A DNA stretch of 64,000 nucleotides from Echiichthys vipera (taxonomy: Eukaryota; Chordata; Actinopteri; Perciformes; Trachinidae), in contig OY829656.1 in the NCBI GenBank assembly GCA_963691815.1, forward strand, positions 10,009,752 to 10,073,751, written 5' to 3'. Below, one piece after another: positions 12,519 to 41,600 of the stretch; positions within the stretch are counted from its first letter, which is position 1; every line of letters begins with the position of its first letter. The notes under the pieces are model-generated. The model ran no database searches. It worked only from the letters and a program-made list of their open reading frames with translations, and was not told the origin of the DNA. The position numbers were made by a program, and so were the translations under genes.

Positions 12519-15500
12519 GGTATCTCCCTGAATATCAGACTGTTTCTCCTCCCACAGAGCCCTGCGTAGATACTCACACAAACCAATAAATACAGAACTC
12601 TCTGCCGCCATTCCACACCTAAAAAAAGACCAAACATGAGTGTGGGGTTGACTCAAGTACGCTAACTCCGAGGACAACACAACTGGCAGTTGTTATCCGA
12701 TGAAATGTGTCAATATCGGTAAATAACCAGTAAATAAAACCTAGTTTTCCAGGAGCAGAGACAAGTTTACAATAACACAGCGTTCTAATGTTGATATGAC
12801 ACCAGACTGAGCTAAAGGACTCTGAACAACATCATGAAAAAGTGGAGGATGTCTTACTGCTGCTAACTGGACTCTAAGCTACAGTATTCTTCTCTCTGTG
12901 TATCATTATAAAGTTACAGTGAACACATCAAATAAACAGCAACAACTCTGTTTAATCCTATAGGCCGGGATTTGTTTAGTTAATGCTAAGACCCTTCTGA
13001 CCCATTTCTGTCACCTCTAGCACGTCAGCGCCCACTCAAGACTTCCGAACAAAACCCTGGTGCACAACAGCACACGCAGAGTATACATGATAAAACAGAT
13101 AATCTACAGGAACCCAGCTCCCAGTGTACTGACAGGCAGAAATGTGCTTCAGACAATAAAAAAACAGGGCATTAATCCTTAAGGGAAATGGAGAACAATG
13201 TCTAAGTGGATTACTTGAGGGGTTTCATTTGAACACGTATCCCACATTTGAGACTTAAACAACGCAATTGTTCTCACTCTGAAAATTGTAATGCAAAGAC
13301 TATTGTATTTTACAAGATTATTACATACAATAGTGCTCTAGTGTAGGGTGTAAATACACAATCATTCAAATGATGTTCTATACATTTTGAAATGTTTGTT
13401 AAATTATTTATCTTAATCATTATGAAAGATTTCCACTAACCCATGACTAATCACAACTTAAATATCTAAAGTAGCATTCTATTTATAACCATCACATATC
13501 AGACTATAAGCATGAGCCATGCAGCATGGCATTCCTCCCTCAACACAAAGGTTACACTATCAGAGATTCATGTCTGGTTTAATGTGATAACTAAACACAT
13601 TTACAACACAGCAGAGTACAGAAAAACAACCAGCGCAAATTAACTAATGTAAGTCAGGAGTGGGGCATTAAAATGAAGCCACACATTCTTTACTGACTGA
13701 ATTAAAAATTAAACTTCAACTTTGTGTCTGGTTAAAGCCCAACATTACTGTAGTCTGCAACATTGTTATCAGTAGAAACTGAGCTGTGAAGGCGGCTGAC
13801 CCTCTCAGTTGTGGCTCAGTGAGAGGCCTGTAATGCAGCGAGAATGAGTAGTTTAAAGTACTGACCTTATATACAAAATACGTGCTCCTCTTCTGTAATT
13901 CTGGTATCTCCTAAATGAGCGGCCTTAGTTTGTAGTCCGTGTTCAATGTTTGCCCCCTTTGTTGTCAGTTATCCACAGAGTGGACAGATGGTTCCCTGTG
14001 CCCTCAGACCGGCTGGAGCGGAGGCTGGCTTTGCTATTAGTCCCTCAGCTTAGCCCAAGATAAGCCCCTACGCAGGGCAAGTGAACCCGCATCTCTTGCC
14101 TAATTCTCCCTGTCACCGCCACCAAAGAGGCGTTCCTCCGCACGGAGATCCACAAGCTGAAGAGGCCTGAGGGCAGGGCAAAAGAGACTCTTTGGCTGGA
14201 CACTGTCCAGCACAGATAGAGCAGGCTACAGTTACAGCCACCAAAACAAAAAATCGCAGAGGTCTAGCCTTTTGCAGTCATCAAAAACACACAGAGACAC
14301 TGAGGAGAAGCTTTGTTAACCAACGTTGCTCTGACACTAACAACTCTGCGTGACTGCTGTGTTCTTCATTAGATTTTCAGAGAGCTTCCTGCCTGCACAG
14401 GGATGCGTTTTCTCTATCCCTGTTTCCCCTGTATGAAATCGGTGCTTTGTACACAGACCCCAACTAATTGAGGGCTGGGAAGGACAATGTGGCGTTTGAG
14501 GTATTTAGTGATGTAAAGCACAATGTCTTCATGGGGTGCTTCTCCCCCCTCACTGCCTCTGCCCTCCCCCACACCATGCCCTTCTGCCCCTGTAATGAGG
14601 CCATACTGAATACAATACAGCCCTTTCTGCACAGAAAAAAATGTATTCAGCTGAGCTTCAAAATTGTGAAGGAAATGAATTAGTGAAGCATAAGTGGCAT
14701 ATTTAATTACTACTCAGTGCGTTGCACGAGGACAATGATGGCTGCTGTGAGCCTCATGGCAGACTATCTGACATTGAAACAGGCCACATTTCATTATCTC
14801 CTTAAGTAGGATTTCAATACAACTTCCTTATTTCATCTCTGGGATTAAAAATATTGAATGCCCAAAAGATGATTTGATCATTTAAAATAAAGACAATTAT
14901 GTCGTTCTTCATTTTTTAAGGGGGTTGGTCTAGGTTAGGAAAGGAAATGTTTATAAATGTCAAGAAATATGTATTAACAGTCTGTCTCCTTGTTTCCAAA
15001 CTGCAAACAGAACCAGAAGCACAACAAAGCTATCAGCTGTCAAGGGCATGGTGTCTGACAAAGTATGTGACAGCTATTTCTATCCTTTCAGAGACCATGA
15101 GATGATCAGGCATTTTATGCCGATCACTTGTGACTAATTTCCTCTCCTTCATGTACCTTGTGTGTCAATGAGATTAAGGAGTCTGAGATTATATGTAATG
15201 GGATTACTGTGACGCATTTACTGAGATATGTTGGTGCAATCAGTTACAGTTACTGAAAGCAGGGTAGATTTCAAATCTAGAATAACCTGAAAGGAAATGG
15301 CGTCACATAACATTTACTTCTCAAGATTTCAATACAATTTCCAAATGATTATGAGAACTAACAGATAAAGGTCATTCTTTCAAGTGGGCCTATTAGCCAT
15401 TTCTGATTTTTCAAAAGATTCTTTCTGGTTTGGGTTCAGGTTAGGAGTATGGGGTTAAACAATAAGGATCGATACAAGTTGACCCAGAAATGAGGGGGAG

Positions 15501-15600
15501 GGGTAGGCTACTTGAATATATGCTGGAGGACAACAATAGTACTTCTATAATGTCTTCACTTGTGCTGAGCTATAATGCAACTTTTCAGACCTGGTAGCCT
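12519..15600. other. intergenic sequence between pcbp4 and mocos
   Basis: Mostly AT-rich DNA without a supported gene. The segment 13960-14300 is richer in GC and could hold a non-coding first exon or promoter of pcbp4, whose 5'UTR is spliced, but no donor could be paired with confidence. Confidence 0.35.
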
Positions 15601-15601
15601 G

Positions 15602-15664
15602 ATAAATAATTAAATAATTTCCCAGTGTGGGATCATTAAAGTAATTCTATTCTATTCTATTTTA
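15602..15664 (+). repeat. LINE 3' tail ending in (TTCTA)n
   Basis: The pattern AATTTCCCAGTGTGGGATCATTAAAG followed by repeats of TTCTA is the usual 3' end of fish non-LTR retrotransposon copies. Only the tail is left. Confidence 0.55.
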
Positions 15665-15959
15665 ATTCATAAAAATATGAAACGTATTTTCTGCGTATAT
15701 GAATGATACCGTTTTGGATTAAATGAAGAATTTGATGAAAAGAACCATTATTCATACCTTACTTTTTGGTTGGAATCCTGCAGCATACCTAGACGGCCGA
15801 GGCGACCTGTGTATGTGCCACATATGCTACATATTACAACCAACAGTGATTTTCAAACAGTTTGCAAAACAAACTATGTATGACATTGTGTATGACCCTT
15901 CATGGTCCTTATTCATATAGTATACATGCCTATATACAGTTATGCATAGCCAAATTTTC

Positions 15960-16275
15960 ACGGCCGAGTGCTTGCTGAATGAGGGACTTCTTTTAAATCA
16001 CTTCTTAAAACACATCTTTATAGACCTGCTTTTATGTGATGTCGTGTTTTTTATTCATTTATTTATTGTTTTATGCTCTTTTTACTGTCTTTTTACCTAG
16101 TCATCTGTTTTCTCATTATTCATTTGTCTTTCTTACTGTTCCTAAATGCGTCCTATCGTTGGTCTCACCTTGTTGATGTATATGTGTGTGGATTTCTGTG
16201 TGCCCTTGTCTTTGCTCTGTCCGTCAAAGCGCTTTGTAAACTTTTGTTTAAAGGTGCTATATAAATAAACTTTCT
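15960..16275 (+). mobile_element. retroelement 3' end (L2/CR1-like tail)
   Basis: The copy starts near CGGCCGAGTG, contains CTTCTTAAAACACATCTTTATAG, and ends AGCGCTTTG...GTGCTATATAAATAAAC. That ending is shared by many fish LINE and SINE copies and matches, in reverse, the copy at 53420-53900. No open reverse transcriptase is left. Confidence 0.55.
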
Positions 16276-16689
16276 ATTATAATGTCAAATCTTGAATATA
16301 TAAGGTATTGACCTATGTATTGCACAGTATATTAACGTGTATTAGATATATCCTTTACATATCATTGTACAAAAACCAAAAGTCTAATACACAAAAGATA
16401 TTAAATGTGTAAAAAAATACATTTATCAAAATACACATGTAAACATATAACTTGTATTTTTTAATATAAAATAGTTGAGTATATGCTATATATTCAATGT
16501 GAAATAACTACTACCACTGCCAGGTTAGCTGTTTTCACTCCACTGATGTTCCTGAGAGCACAAAGCTATCCAGAAATGAAGCTAACTTAGCTCAAAGTTG
16601 TAGGGGGAGGAGATAGTCAGGACCTAATCACATCAGTGTTTGAGTTATTACAACCCAGTGTCTCTTCTCAACGACAACACAGAGTTTAG

Positions 16690-16981
16690 ACTGCTGAGCA
16701 ATGCTCCTTGTGGTTTCTTACCAGCTCGGCGTCCGCTGCGACACGAACTCAACTCTGCGGGAGTCAGTGACTTCTACCGTCTATGACACCATAGCTACGT
16801 CGTCCCACCGCGGCCCACGGGTACACGCGAGGACGAACGGGGGCAGGACAACACGCTGAGCCGCTGGACTTTAGACCCTGAAACATGTCAACGATGAGTA
16901 TCAAAGTAGTTGTGACTTTTGCTGTTGAACAGTCTCCTCTGTAGCACCGTCTCTGCAGCTGTCTCCAGCGGAAAGGGCTCG
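16690..16981 (+). promoter_or_regulatory. mocos promoter and 5'UTR
   Basis: CpG-rich sequence directly before the mocos start contrasts with the AT-rich DNA to its left. No TATA box or other diagnostic element was recognised. Confidence 0.35.
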
Positions 16982-25091
<8,110 letters not shown>

Positions 25092-25346
25092 TGTAGTCAT
25101 CTGCAACATCTTCTTTATTTATTTTGCTGAAATTCTCTGTCAGGCATCCTGCTGGCCAGTGTGCAGGTGTTGGATGTGTTGGGAGGTGGTGTCTTTTCGG
25201 CAAGACAGGCTGGATTCTGGAGTGCCAGACAGCCCCATTCAACCGAGTGACTCTTTTTCTGTGTGCCAAGCTGGTTGACACATTCTGCTTTTAGATGAAT
25301 CATGCATGTTGACAGTGCAGTTGTACCTTGTACAATTTCATTGACA

Positions 25347-25352
25347 AATAAA
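25347..25352 (+). other. poly(A) signal of mocos
   Basis: An AATAAA hexamer lies about 256 bp after the mocos stop codon, with an AT/GT-rich stretch after it. It is the first canonical hexamer in the 3'UTR. Confidence 0.6.
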
Positions 25353-27418
25353 ATAGATTAATTTATATTCAATTCTTTTTTGATGTGGAATTAATGTGAA
25401 GTATTACCTTTAGGACAAAATTATGTTTTATTTTTTATTAAATGTTTTAATTCAAAATGATGTATGACTGATTGAACAAAACTTGTCAGACTTGATGCAA
25501 TAATAGCTGCTCTTGCTAACCCCTGACAGTTTTTCCTCTGTTTATTCCCATGGATGATTATAATGCTATTTATTCCAAACACACCACCGTTGTTACTGCT
25601 GCCACAAATCTATAACATATTGCTCCCTGTGATGGGAAAAAATAGTCAATACTCAGTGTATGCTCTCAACATAGTGCAGACTTGGACATCAGATGGTAGG
25701 GCAGAAAAGGTAACCATTTGATGTAAAAAGGACATAAAATGTGTATTTCCTAGGAGAAAAGTTAAAAATCCTGGCCAACAGAAACGATGTGGTCAGTGAA
25801 ATGCTTGTACATAAAGTACATATGTGCTCATCTGAGTTGTCAAGGTCTGACAGGAAAATTGTCCCTATATATTGCTCACATGTAGCGTACATGTGTGACA
25901 TCATTCCAAATTGCATGGTGCATAGACATTACAGATGCACGGATCCATTTTTTTCCGATCCAATCTGATACCGTTCCCTGGGCTGAGCTACTGTTGAATG
26001 AATGAAGCGAATACCTGTCCATGTGAGTGAAGGCATCAGGCTTGACATAAACATTTAGCCTTGTTAAAAAAAGGTAACAAATTAACAGACATAAATTTAC
26101 TTCCTTATTTATTGACATATAATAAAGTGGACATTAGCAGCAAAAATAAATAAATAACACTTCCATGTAAAGTGCGCTGCAAACAGATGTAATGTAATAT
26201 AAAACCCTAACCAGTGTTGCAAACATATATTTGAAGGGACTAAATAGCTCCAACTGTATCGCTGTGTATGATAATAGAAATGAAATGACTGGATCTGAAT
26301 GCTGGATCAGCTAATTAGTCAATATCGGAGTAGAAATGACATGTATAAATGTATAGACAGATTGGATAGGGTAGAGAAGGGAACCTGGGAATCCAAACAT
26401 AAACTTAATATAGATGACAAAATAAAGGAAGTGCATGCACATTAAGTATCTTAGGAAAGTGCTGGACTGCCGTCTTTAGAGCTCCTTAGCAGATTCATAG
26501 ATCAGAATCAGAAATACTTCATAATCCAAGGGGGAAATTATTTCTACTGGATGGAGCGTGCCTATGTTCCTAGGGTCCTATGTTGTTATGATTCATTAAG
26601 GACAAACTTTAAGATGATTTGATGTCATCAGCACTGGGTTTTCTTAGGTGTGTATGCTCCCCTGGTTTAATATGTTGAACTCTCCCACTCACAGTTTCTA
26701 GCCTACTGATACTCCTCAATAGACCTTCAAATTTGCAGGCAAGGCAGTCGGTTTTGGGCGTTTATATCTCCACAGTGGCTGAATTGATTTTTAACCATTC
26801 AAACTGCATTTGAGGCGTCCTTTATTCCTTTGCCATTGAACTGCGAAGAAAGCTCATACCACACTCTTACAATCTTAGTTCATATCAAAAGCTGCCCCAT
26901 GCTCTGGGAAAACATGATCACATGAACACCAATCTTTCAAAAAATAAATTCTCTCATGGTATTTGTATAGGAGCATATAGGCCTACTCAGGGTGTTTGTA
27001 CTCATCAAAGCCTTCATTCACTCTGGCTCTGGTGCAGCACACTCTGGCACTCTGACACTGTTTGTTGCTGAAACATTTCTTCTCGCATGGGCCCAGCATA
27101 AATGCATATACTTTTAAGATGATATAAAAATGGATTAAACTAACAGCAGACTTATAACTGTACCTACTGTTACAAGTCTGCTAACAGGCATTTCTCTGAC
27201 AGCTGGATGTTTAAGGTGGCGTCCTGTGCAGCGTGTATTGTGCTTCGTAATGAACCGTATGTTGAGCAGTGCTACCTTAACAATCACACGTACCTCCCCT
27301 TAAACTGAACGTTAATCAAACTTATCTCGAGCCGTTTCCTCCAAGAGTCAGCCTCTGCCGTTACCCAGGGGTTTGAATACATATTGAAGAATATTTACCT
27401 GAATAATTCGTGCGATTC
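25353..27418. other. intergenic sequence between mocos and the ABHD12B-like gene
   Basis: No gene is seen. Around 25932-25990 the text ACAGATGCACGGATCCATTTTT resembles a hAT-type fish repeat end. Around 26505-26545 there is a reversed LINE tail (CAGAATCAGAAATACTTCAT...GGGGGAAATT). The promoter of the downstream gene should lie in about 27150-27418. Confidence 0.4.
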
Positions 27419-34214
<6,796 letters not shown>

Positions 34215-34827
34215 TGTTGGAAAGACGGCTGGAGCGGAAAAAAATCTTGGCAGACTTCAGATGCAGAGCGTTTTCATTTATCACACACTACATTCAGACA
34301 TTTTTCTTTGTCTTTACGGCCTTAAACATGTGGCATAAATATGTGATTTACTTTAAATATCAGCTTCTAATGAATCCAAAATGTATCTGTTTAACATTCA
34401 TTATTTACAAAGTACTGAAAATAACTGATATTGAAATTTGTTTTTAATCAGTTACAATTGTTCAAGATTAGATTTTCTTGTTAAGTGCTGTTTGTTCCTT
34501 CCCTATCTGTGGGGGATTTATTCTGAATTAGCAGTACCAGGAATGGCAATTCCTGTTAGAAACGCAGTTTGCATGAGCCATTGTTGCATTGGGTGCCCTC
34601 TTCTGGGAATGTTGCGTGGGGATAATGCTCATCTATAATACTGGATAATGAGTTTGGTAATCCAAGATTTAAGATGTCATTTCAGAATAATACTTTACTA
34701 TCTTCAGATGAGAAGACACCAGCCGTGATGCCAAATCGGGCCAGTAAATGTAAATTGTAAATTGGGGGGTAATGGTTCCTTCACTACTTCCTAAATTCCT
34801 CCTACCCCCTACTTCCAATGAATGATT

Positions 34828-34833
34828 AATAAA
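34828..34833 (+). other. candidate poly(A) signal of the ABHD12B-like gene
   Basis: AATAAA lies about 0.6 kb past the stop codon in otherwise non-coding AT-rich sequence. It is the first canonical plus-strand hexamer I noticed there. Confidence 0.4.
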
Positions 34834-35889
34834 GGGACATGTTTAAAGTTGCGTTGAAGAATCTGTTTAAGCCTGAGTGTTTTTCTATCGCTTCCAAAAT
34901 GTACAGATTAATGGCAGTGATAGTTATACACTCAGCATTTCAAACTGTTCACACACTTAAAATGTGTTCAACATGTACTTAACTGTGCAGAATATCCAAA
35001 AAACTCATTTTTATATGAATAGATCTGCTCACTTGGGCTGATTTCTCTCAATGTCAGGCACACGTATACATACTTCATCTTTGTTAGCTACTTCATGTTG
35101 AATATACTGTATTTAATGCACTTTTTTATAGACAACTATAAATTGTAGTATAACATACATAGCATGTACCTTTTAACAAGATCTTACGTCTTCATTTTGT
35201 ACTGGTACACAACACATTTATATACTGAGGTCAAGTATGTATTTTTCTTTGATAAGAATTCCGTTATGCATCAGGTTGTGACATTTCAAAAATCAAGCCT
35301 GTGTAAATAGTCACTTTTGCAGAATGCAGAACCTACATGGGAGTACCTTTGAACTACTGCTGTAGATGGAGCATTGTTAAAATATACACTGTAGATACTT
35401 GTATTATACTTGGGTGCTGAGTGGTTCTGATAAGAGAAGTACAGCCAACTTTATTAATGAGTGACAAAGTGGTTTCAAAGGTTTCCATGGTAGATATTTA
35501 TATTATGCTCTCGATAGTCCATTTAATAATCGGAAGGTCTTAACCTGTGGTATTAGATTAGTTACACTATCCCCAGAGAGGCATGAAAATTCAATCCCAG
35601 TGGATCAAATGAATGGCTGAGGTTGTAGTAAATGCTCTAAAGTGCACATGTCAATGCATGGAAAGTGAGATATTGTTTAGACAACTCCAGGCCATTTAGA
35701 AGGCCTCTTCAGACAGTGAATAGACCTGTTTGTTGTGCGCGTGGATCATGTTTCGTGCACCACCTCTGTCAAAGGTGAGCTGAAGCTCCGGTTCTGGCAG
35801 TCGGATGACGTGGCTGAAGGTTGCGGGCGATGCGCCGCCAGAGTTTCTTTATTCACCGCTTGATCCATCGCTTCCCCCCTCTCACTGGA
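34834..35889. other. intergenic sequence between the ABHD12B-like gene and tm9sf3
   Basis: AT-rich, with no supported gene or recognised repeat, turning CpG-rich after about 35730 where the tm9sf3 promoter begins. Confidence 0.4.
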
Positions 35890-36073
35890 TACTGTGAGGC
35901 ACGTGACTCGACTCGGCCAATCCGATGTGAGTGCGATGTGCGCTCGTGAAGCGCTTACGCCATATGCGTACGCGAGCATCCCTAAAACTGCCTCTGTCAT
36001 ACAACCAGGAAGAAGGTGGGATAGCCCTACAAAGCTAACATCCCCAATCTTTCTGCATACTTCTCCGACAATA
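35890..36073 (+). promoter_or_regulatory. tm9sf3 promoter and 5'UTR
   Basis: This is a CpG-rich island just before the tm9sf3 start. It contains an E-box CACGTG (35900-35905) and a CCAAT (35917-35921). CACGTG with flanking GAC resembles sites bound by bHLH-ZIP factors, but assignment to any factor is a guess. Confidence 0.4.
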
Positions 36074-38586
36074 ATGGGCTCTTCCAGGTGGAAGGTGGCA
36101 GCGGCGGCCTTTCTCGCTATAGTGGGCTCTTTATTACCTGTGGACGCGGATGAACACGAACACACGGTAAGACGGCGGTTTGAGAGGCCGATTGAAAAAG
36201 GGGGAGCCTTGAAAATAATGGACGTTTGTGTGCTCTGTGTCACCTGCTAACTGTAGCTGCGACGGCTAGCTGCACACAGCAAACAGAACAACAGGCACGA
36301 TACAGTGCATGGCCTGGCCTGTTTGTTATTTGTCGATACTATGAACATATAGGCATTCAGTTCTCTAGCTAACTTGTCAGCACTTATCGGCCTAAGTGCT
36401 TATAGCTAACATGCTAGCTTGTTAGCACGTCTTGCACACTGGTCTTCACGAGCTTTCCTTAAACTGCGATCAAGTTAGTGTAGCTTTAACGTTAGTTTAC
36501 TGTTCAGTGGTTCAACAAAATCACAACTATTGGCAAATTGATGAGCTTTTTAGCCCCAAGGGAATCCAGACAAACAGGATTTCCCCGAAGTGATGACTGC
36601 GGTGGTTGTCATATAAGTCAACGTTACGTTATGCAGAAACACCGGTTACACACACCGGGGCCCCTCTTCGCCTTTATACCACCCTGACTAAGGTGTACTA
36701 CACCGTTTTCTTCATACAAGCTGTTAAAGTGGTAACGGATATAGCATTAAAGTGAACTTCCTGGACTGTGAGCAAACATGATTTACGCCACTTTTTATAG
36801 TGTCCCACTCACTTCCAGCGGTACTTACATTTTCTTATGTTTGCATGCATTTGAATGCAACAGATAGTTTCAGTGGAAATGTGATTATCACGTTACAGAT
36901 GTCTGTTTTGTTTTGTTACTAATATGATATGAGGATGAACATGTGTTGAAATGTATTTCTACAGGGAGTTGCTTGTAAAATGTCAAATAACCAGAATATC
37001 AGACCAGCAGGACTGGAAAAACAGGAAAAATATTCCTAGATGTCACAATAAGAGTCCCTGTCCACCCTTTGCAGTACACAGATAAGGAGGAGGTAGTTTT
37101 ATGGATGAACACAGTGGGGCCTTACCACAACCGACAGGAGACATACAAGTATTTCTCTTTGCCCTTCTGCGCGGGCTCCAAGAAGACCATCAGTCATTAC
37201 CATGAAACACTTGGAGAGGCTCTGCAGGGAGTGGAGCTGGAGTTCAGCGGCCTCGACATCAAGTTCAAAGGTATTCTACTGTTACTACTTTCACCTCTTG
37301 AGTACATATAAACTGGTGAGAACACTGAAGTAATAATGTGTCACTTGCCTTTGCATCTATTGGTCTGTTCTTTTCCACATGTCATTCTCTAAAAAAAATA
37401 ATATTAACATGGTATTTATGATCTCTGTAGATGAAGTCATGCAGACAACATACTGTGAAATTGACCTGGACAAAGCCAAACGCGATGCATTTGTCTATGC
37501 CATAAAGAATCACTACTGGTACCAAATGTACATAGACGACCTGCCCATCTGGGGTAAGCAACACATTTATCTTCTTTTTTTTTTCTTCAAACTGTCTCCT
37601 AAGTTTTACAGGTCTCTAAGAAGTTGCCGGAAACTGGATAGGTGTCTGGGTCGGCCTGTGATTTTTGAGTATTACTGTAGTATTTTCTGACTCTTATCTG
37701 TGTCTTCCATTCCCACTCCGTTATTTATTTCCTTGTTAGCTCACAAGCCTCTTTTTAGGTTTGCAGTCAAGCTGGCTTCCTATCAGTGTGTTAAACCAGT
37801 TTTTATGGGAATAACTGTCCATTCATTGACCAGCTTTTTAGGGTTCTAGGTGTAACAATACACTTATATCATGTGTGAAGGGGCTTACTGAAAGGCACTC
37901 AACTCAACATGTGTGATGCGTCTTAACTGCTCAGCATGTTTTTTGTTCAGATTCTGTTGAACAGTGCGGTGCTTTGGTTGATTAGCTGCTGTCTTCAGTT
38001 ACTGTCATCTTGTCTGGTTGTTATATTGTAGATTGCTGTTGTGTGCTGCTGAGAAACCACTTTAAACGGATCAGAGAAGAAATAGATATTACATTTTTAT
38101 AAACTGAAATGCTAGAATTACTTTAAAACATAGTTGTGATGCACATTTGTGACTACACACCCCTACAACTTACACTATTTGTGCAGTCACATGTGGAAAA
38201 GACTGTTGGATGCTCACCTTGACTGAAGTGCTTGGTACTTCTGTGTTAAGAGGCATATTAATTGACTACTGTCATTACAGACTCTTCTTAATGCTGTAAC
38301 TCTCTGTGATCACTTGCATGTTAATAGTTTGTACAGTGGTGCCACTCCTACAGTTGCTCAAACGTAACTATTAGCTGATGTTGGTAGTGGGTGGGGCTCA
38401 GTGTTTACTTACAGTTTTTTTATGTTGTATGTTACATACTTATGCCATAATCATAATAGATAAATACAGACTTTAACCTCATGTCCGGTTTGCCCGCGTG
38501 GTAACTGAACTGGTGTGCTTATCTTTCTAAGACATTGATGTTTGGTTTAAGTTATTACCCCACCTGCTACCAATGCAACAATCAGA

Positions 38587-38639
<53 letters not shown>

Positions 38640-41600
38640 GAAGGTGTATACAGTGTGTATATAAAGATTTCACGAGTGAAACTTCATTTTTCTAGTGGCC
38701 TCACGTCAGCTATGAAATGTGTAGCCACAATGGAATACCATTTCTAGATTAATATTAAGTTTGTCTTGTCCCCATGCAGAGGAGGTGTGCAGTTTTTTTT
38801 AAAGACCTAAAGAACAAGGGGCAGCCAGTTGGGAGTTGATTCAGAGTGGTTGTTTTGCATCAAAATGATTTGCTCTGAATCAGAGATTGTTTACGGTGGC
38901 CTGCAGGGACAAACTTTGATGAACAGCTGATGCCTAAAAACTGAATATGTCAGGTTTATTGGGCAACTTCACATCCTGATTATAAAATGTATAAGACCGA
39001 AGCCTCCGTCTTTACACCTGTCCATTTGACCACTTCTGTGACGACCAGATCTATAATTCAATGCATGTCAATTTTTCAAAGGTATTGTTGGTGAGGCAGA
39101 TGAAAACGGAGAAGACCATTACCTGTGGACTTACAAGAAACTGGAGATCGGCTTCAATGGCAACAGAATTGTTGATGTCAATCTGACCAGTGAGGGCAAA
39201 GTCAGACTAGTGCCAAACACAAGAATCGCAATGTCGTACTCTGTAAGTACTGAATGATCCCCTCAGTGGTCCTTTTTATATGCTCATTTCATGTCTGTAG
39301 TATGTGTCTTGTAATTTAATGGGGCTCAGGTCATGTAAACATGATAATTAATAGCCGGTATGAATGTAAACTTTTCCTGTCACAGGTGAAGTGGAAGAAG
39401 TCCGATGTGAAGTTTGAAGACCGATTCGACAAGTACCTCGATCCATCCTTCTTTCAGCACAGGGTGAGTTGAATGTTATACTTCTGTTTTTAAAAGATTT
39501 GTGCTCATCGTGCAAGCCAAGAACGCCAGCGGCTTGTTGTAACGGCACACTTGGAAGTACAGGTTACCGTGGTAAGTGTGGTGTCATTAACCAGTCTGGT
39601 AACATGTGGCTGACTCTTTGACTCCACCTGGCATTGCGGTAGAACTTTATCTGGGCTCTCTGTAAAAGGTAGTTTGGCTGATTTTGGAATCCCCCAGCTA
39701 CTATAACCAGTGGATAAAAAAAAAAAAGTGTTCCTGCCCTGACTTGTAAAGTGAAGCTGAGCCCACTGAGAGCAGGGCTTTTACAAACCAGTATCCAGGA
39801 CTTAAGCTTCTTAGGCACTATACCTGATTTCAGTCATAGAGGGTTTAAATTCATATAATACTAAATTCAATACATTGTACACATTTTCTCCTGGACAACT
39901 TTTCAGGCTCACAAATTGTTTCTTGCTTTAAAACGCTGAATATTTAGTGTTTAGCGATTTAAACACTTTAAAAAAGCATGAGTTATGCATTGAGCAAGTT
40001 TCTACTGAAATTACATTTACACCACTTAACAGTTCTTTTTGTTGTCACGTTTCATATGTGATATCCTCTATTTTAATTGAATAAGCTTTACAACATGGTT
40101 GCTTCTTAAAATAGTCGTTGATTTTCATCATGATTTCTTTTGTTTTAGATTCACTGGTTCTCTATCTTCAACTCCTTCATGATGGTCATTTTCTTGGTGG
40201 GTCTGGTGTCCATGATTCTGATGAGAACACTAAGAAAGGATTACGCCAGATATAGCAAAGAGGAGGAAATGGATGACATGGTACGCTTTTATAGACTTTT
40301 ATTGAATGGACTTTTTATTGAATGGTCTTTCAAGTCTTTTTTTATTATTTTATTTGCACTTGTGCAAGTGGTGTACAGTGGCTTTATGATGTGCAATGAT
40401 GTTTTTGAGATTTCTTTTCATGTTGTATTTTGTCATTGTGTGCCATCAGGACAGAGACCTGGGAGATGAATACGGGTGGAAGCAGGTACATGGCGATGTG
40501 TTTCGACCGTCGAGCCATCCACTGATCTTCTCTTCCCTCATCGGCTCCGGCTGCCAGATCTTCTCCGTCTCCCTCATCGTCATCATCGTCGCTATGGTCG
40601 AGGATCTGTACACAGAGTGAGTAACTGGCAACTCCCTCGTTCCATTTTGGGGTCGGGGTCAGATACTGACCTTTTTGGATCCAGGTAGGTACATTTGATG
40701 AGCTCAGTGTCTAATGAAAATCTTATCAAATATTTTGTCTGCAGTCAATGAATATATTCTCTAAGGCCCCTATTCAAAGAAATTAGATAAAAAATCTGCA
40801 ACCTGCAATTAAAACATTTAATTTTGAGCTCAGATTTATTTGTCATTTAAAATGTATAAATCAAAATTTAGATAGGCTCAATAATAAGATTCAAGAGGAT
40901 TTGGATTTTTTACATTTTTATATATTTTATTTCCTGGATGGAATGTTGAAATTACAAATCACAAGAATTATTATTTGTGTTCAAATGAGGAAAACATAGA
41001 ATGGAGTAGTCCTGAGAGGAAAGAAAAAAAAGGTAATGCAATGCTGAAGGGAAAAAATAAATGTGTTGCTTATGTGGACGTATGAAAAGTCATTTGCATG
41101 CGATTTTCTTTGGGTAATGTCCAGTGAAATTGAAGCTCTCTATATATATATATATCAATACTATGGTAAATGAACTGCATGTATTTAGCACTTTTCTAGT
41201 CAAGTTATCATTCACCCATTCACACCATATTCATAAACTGGTAGCGAGGTAACACCTGCTCATCAGGAGCGAATGTGTCTTGCTCACCCCGTCACACCTA
41301 CATTCACACACCATTTGCAACTAGGGGTTCAGTATCTTGCCCCAGGATATGTTTGACGTGTAGACTGCAGGATCTGCCTGAACGACCGCTTTACCTCCTG
41401 AGCCACAGCCACATATGAAATCATAAATCCCCAATTTCAAGGGGAATAAAAACCCAACACTGAGGCGGTAGAGTACTTCACAGGACTCCGCTCATATCAT
41501 TTTTTTCTCTGCAGGAGAGGATCCATGCTGAGCACAGCCATTTTCGTATACGCTGCCACCTCCCCTGTCAATGGCTACTTCGGGGGAAGCTTGTATGCAA

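Noticed and set aside
35746..36243. 165-codon minus-strand frame opposite the tm9sf3 first exon
   Set aside because: It lies in a CpG-rich promoter where stops are rare, has no recognisable domain, and overlaps a confirmed exon on the other strand.
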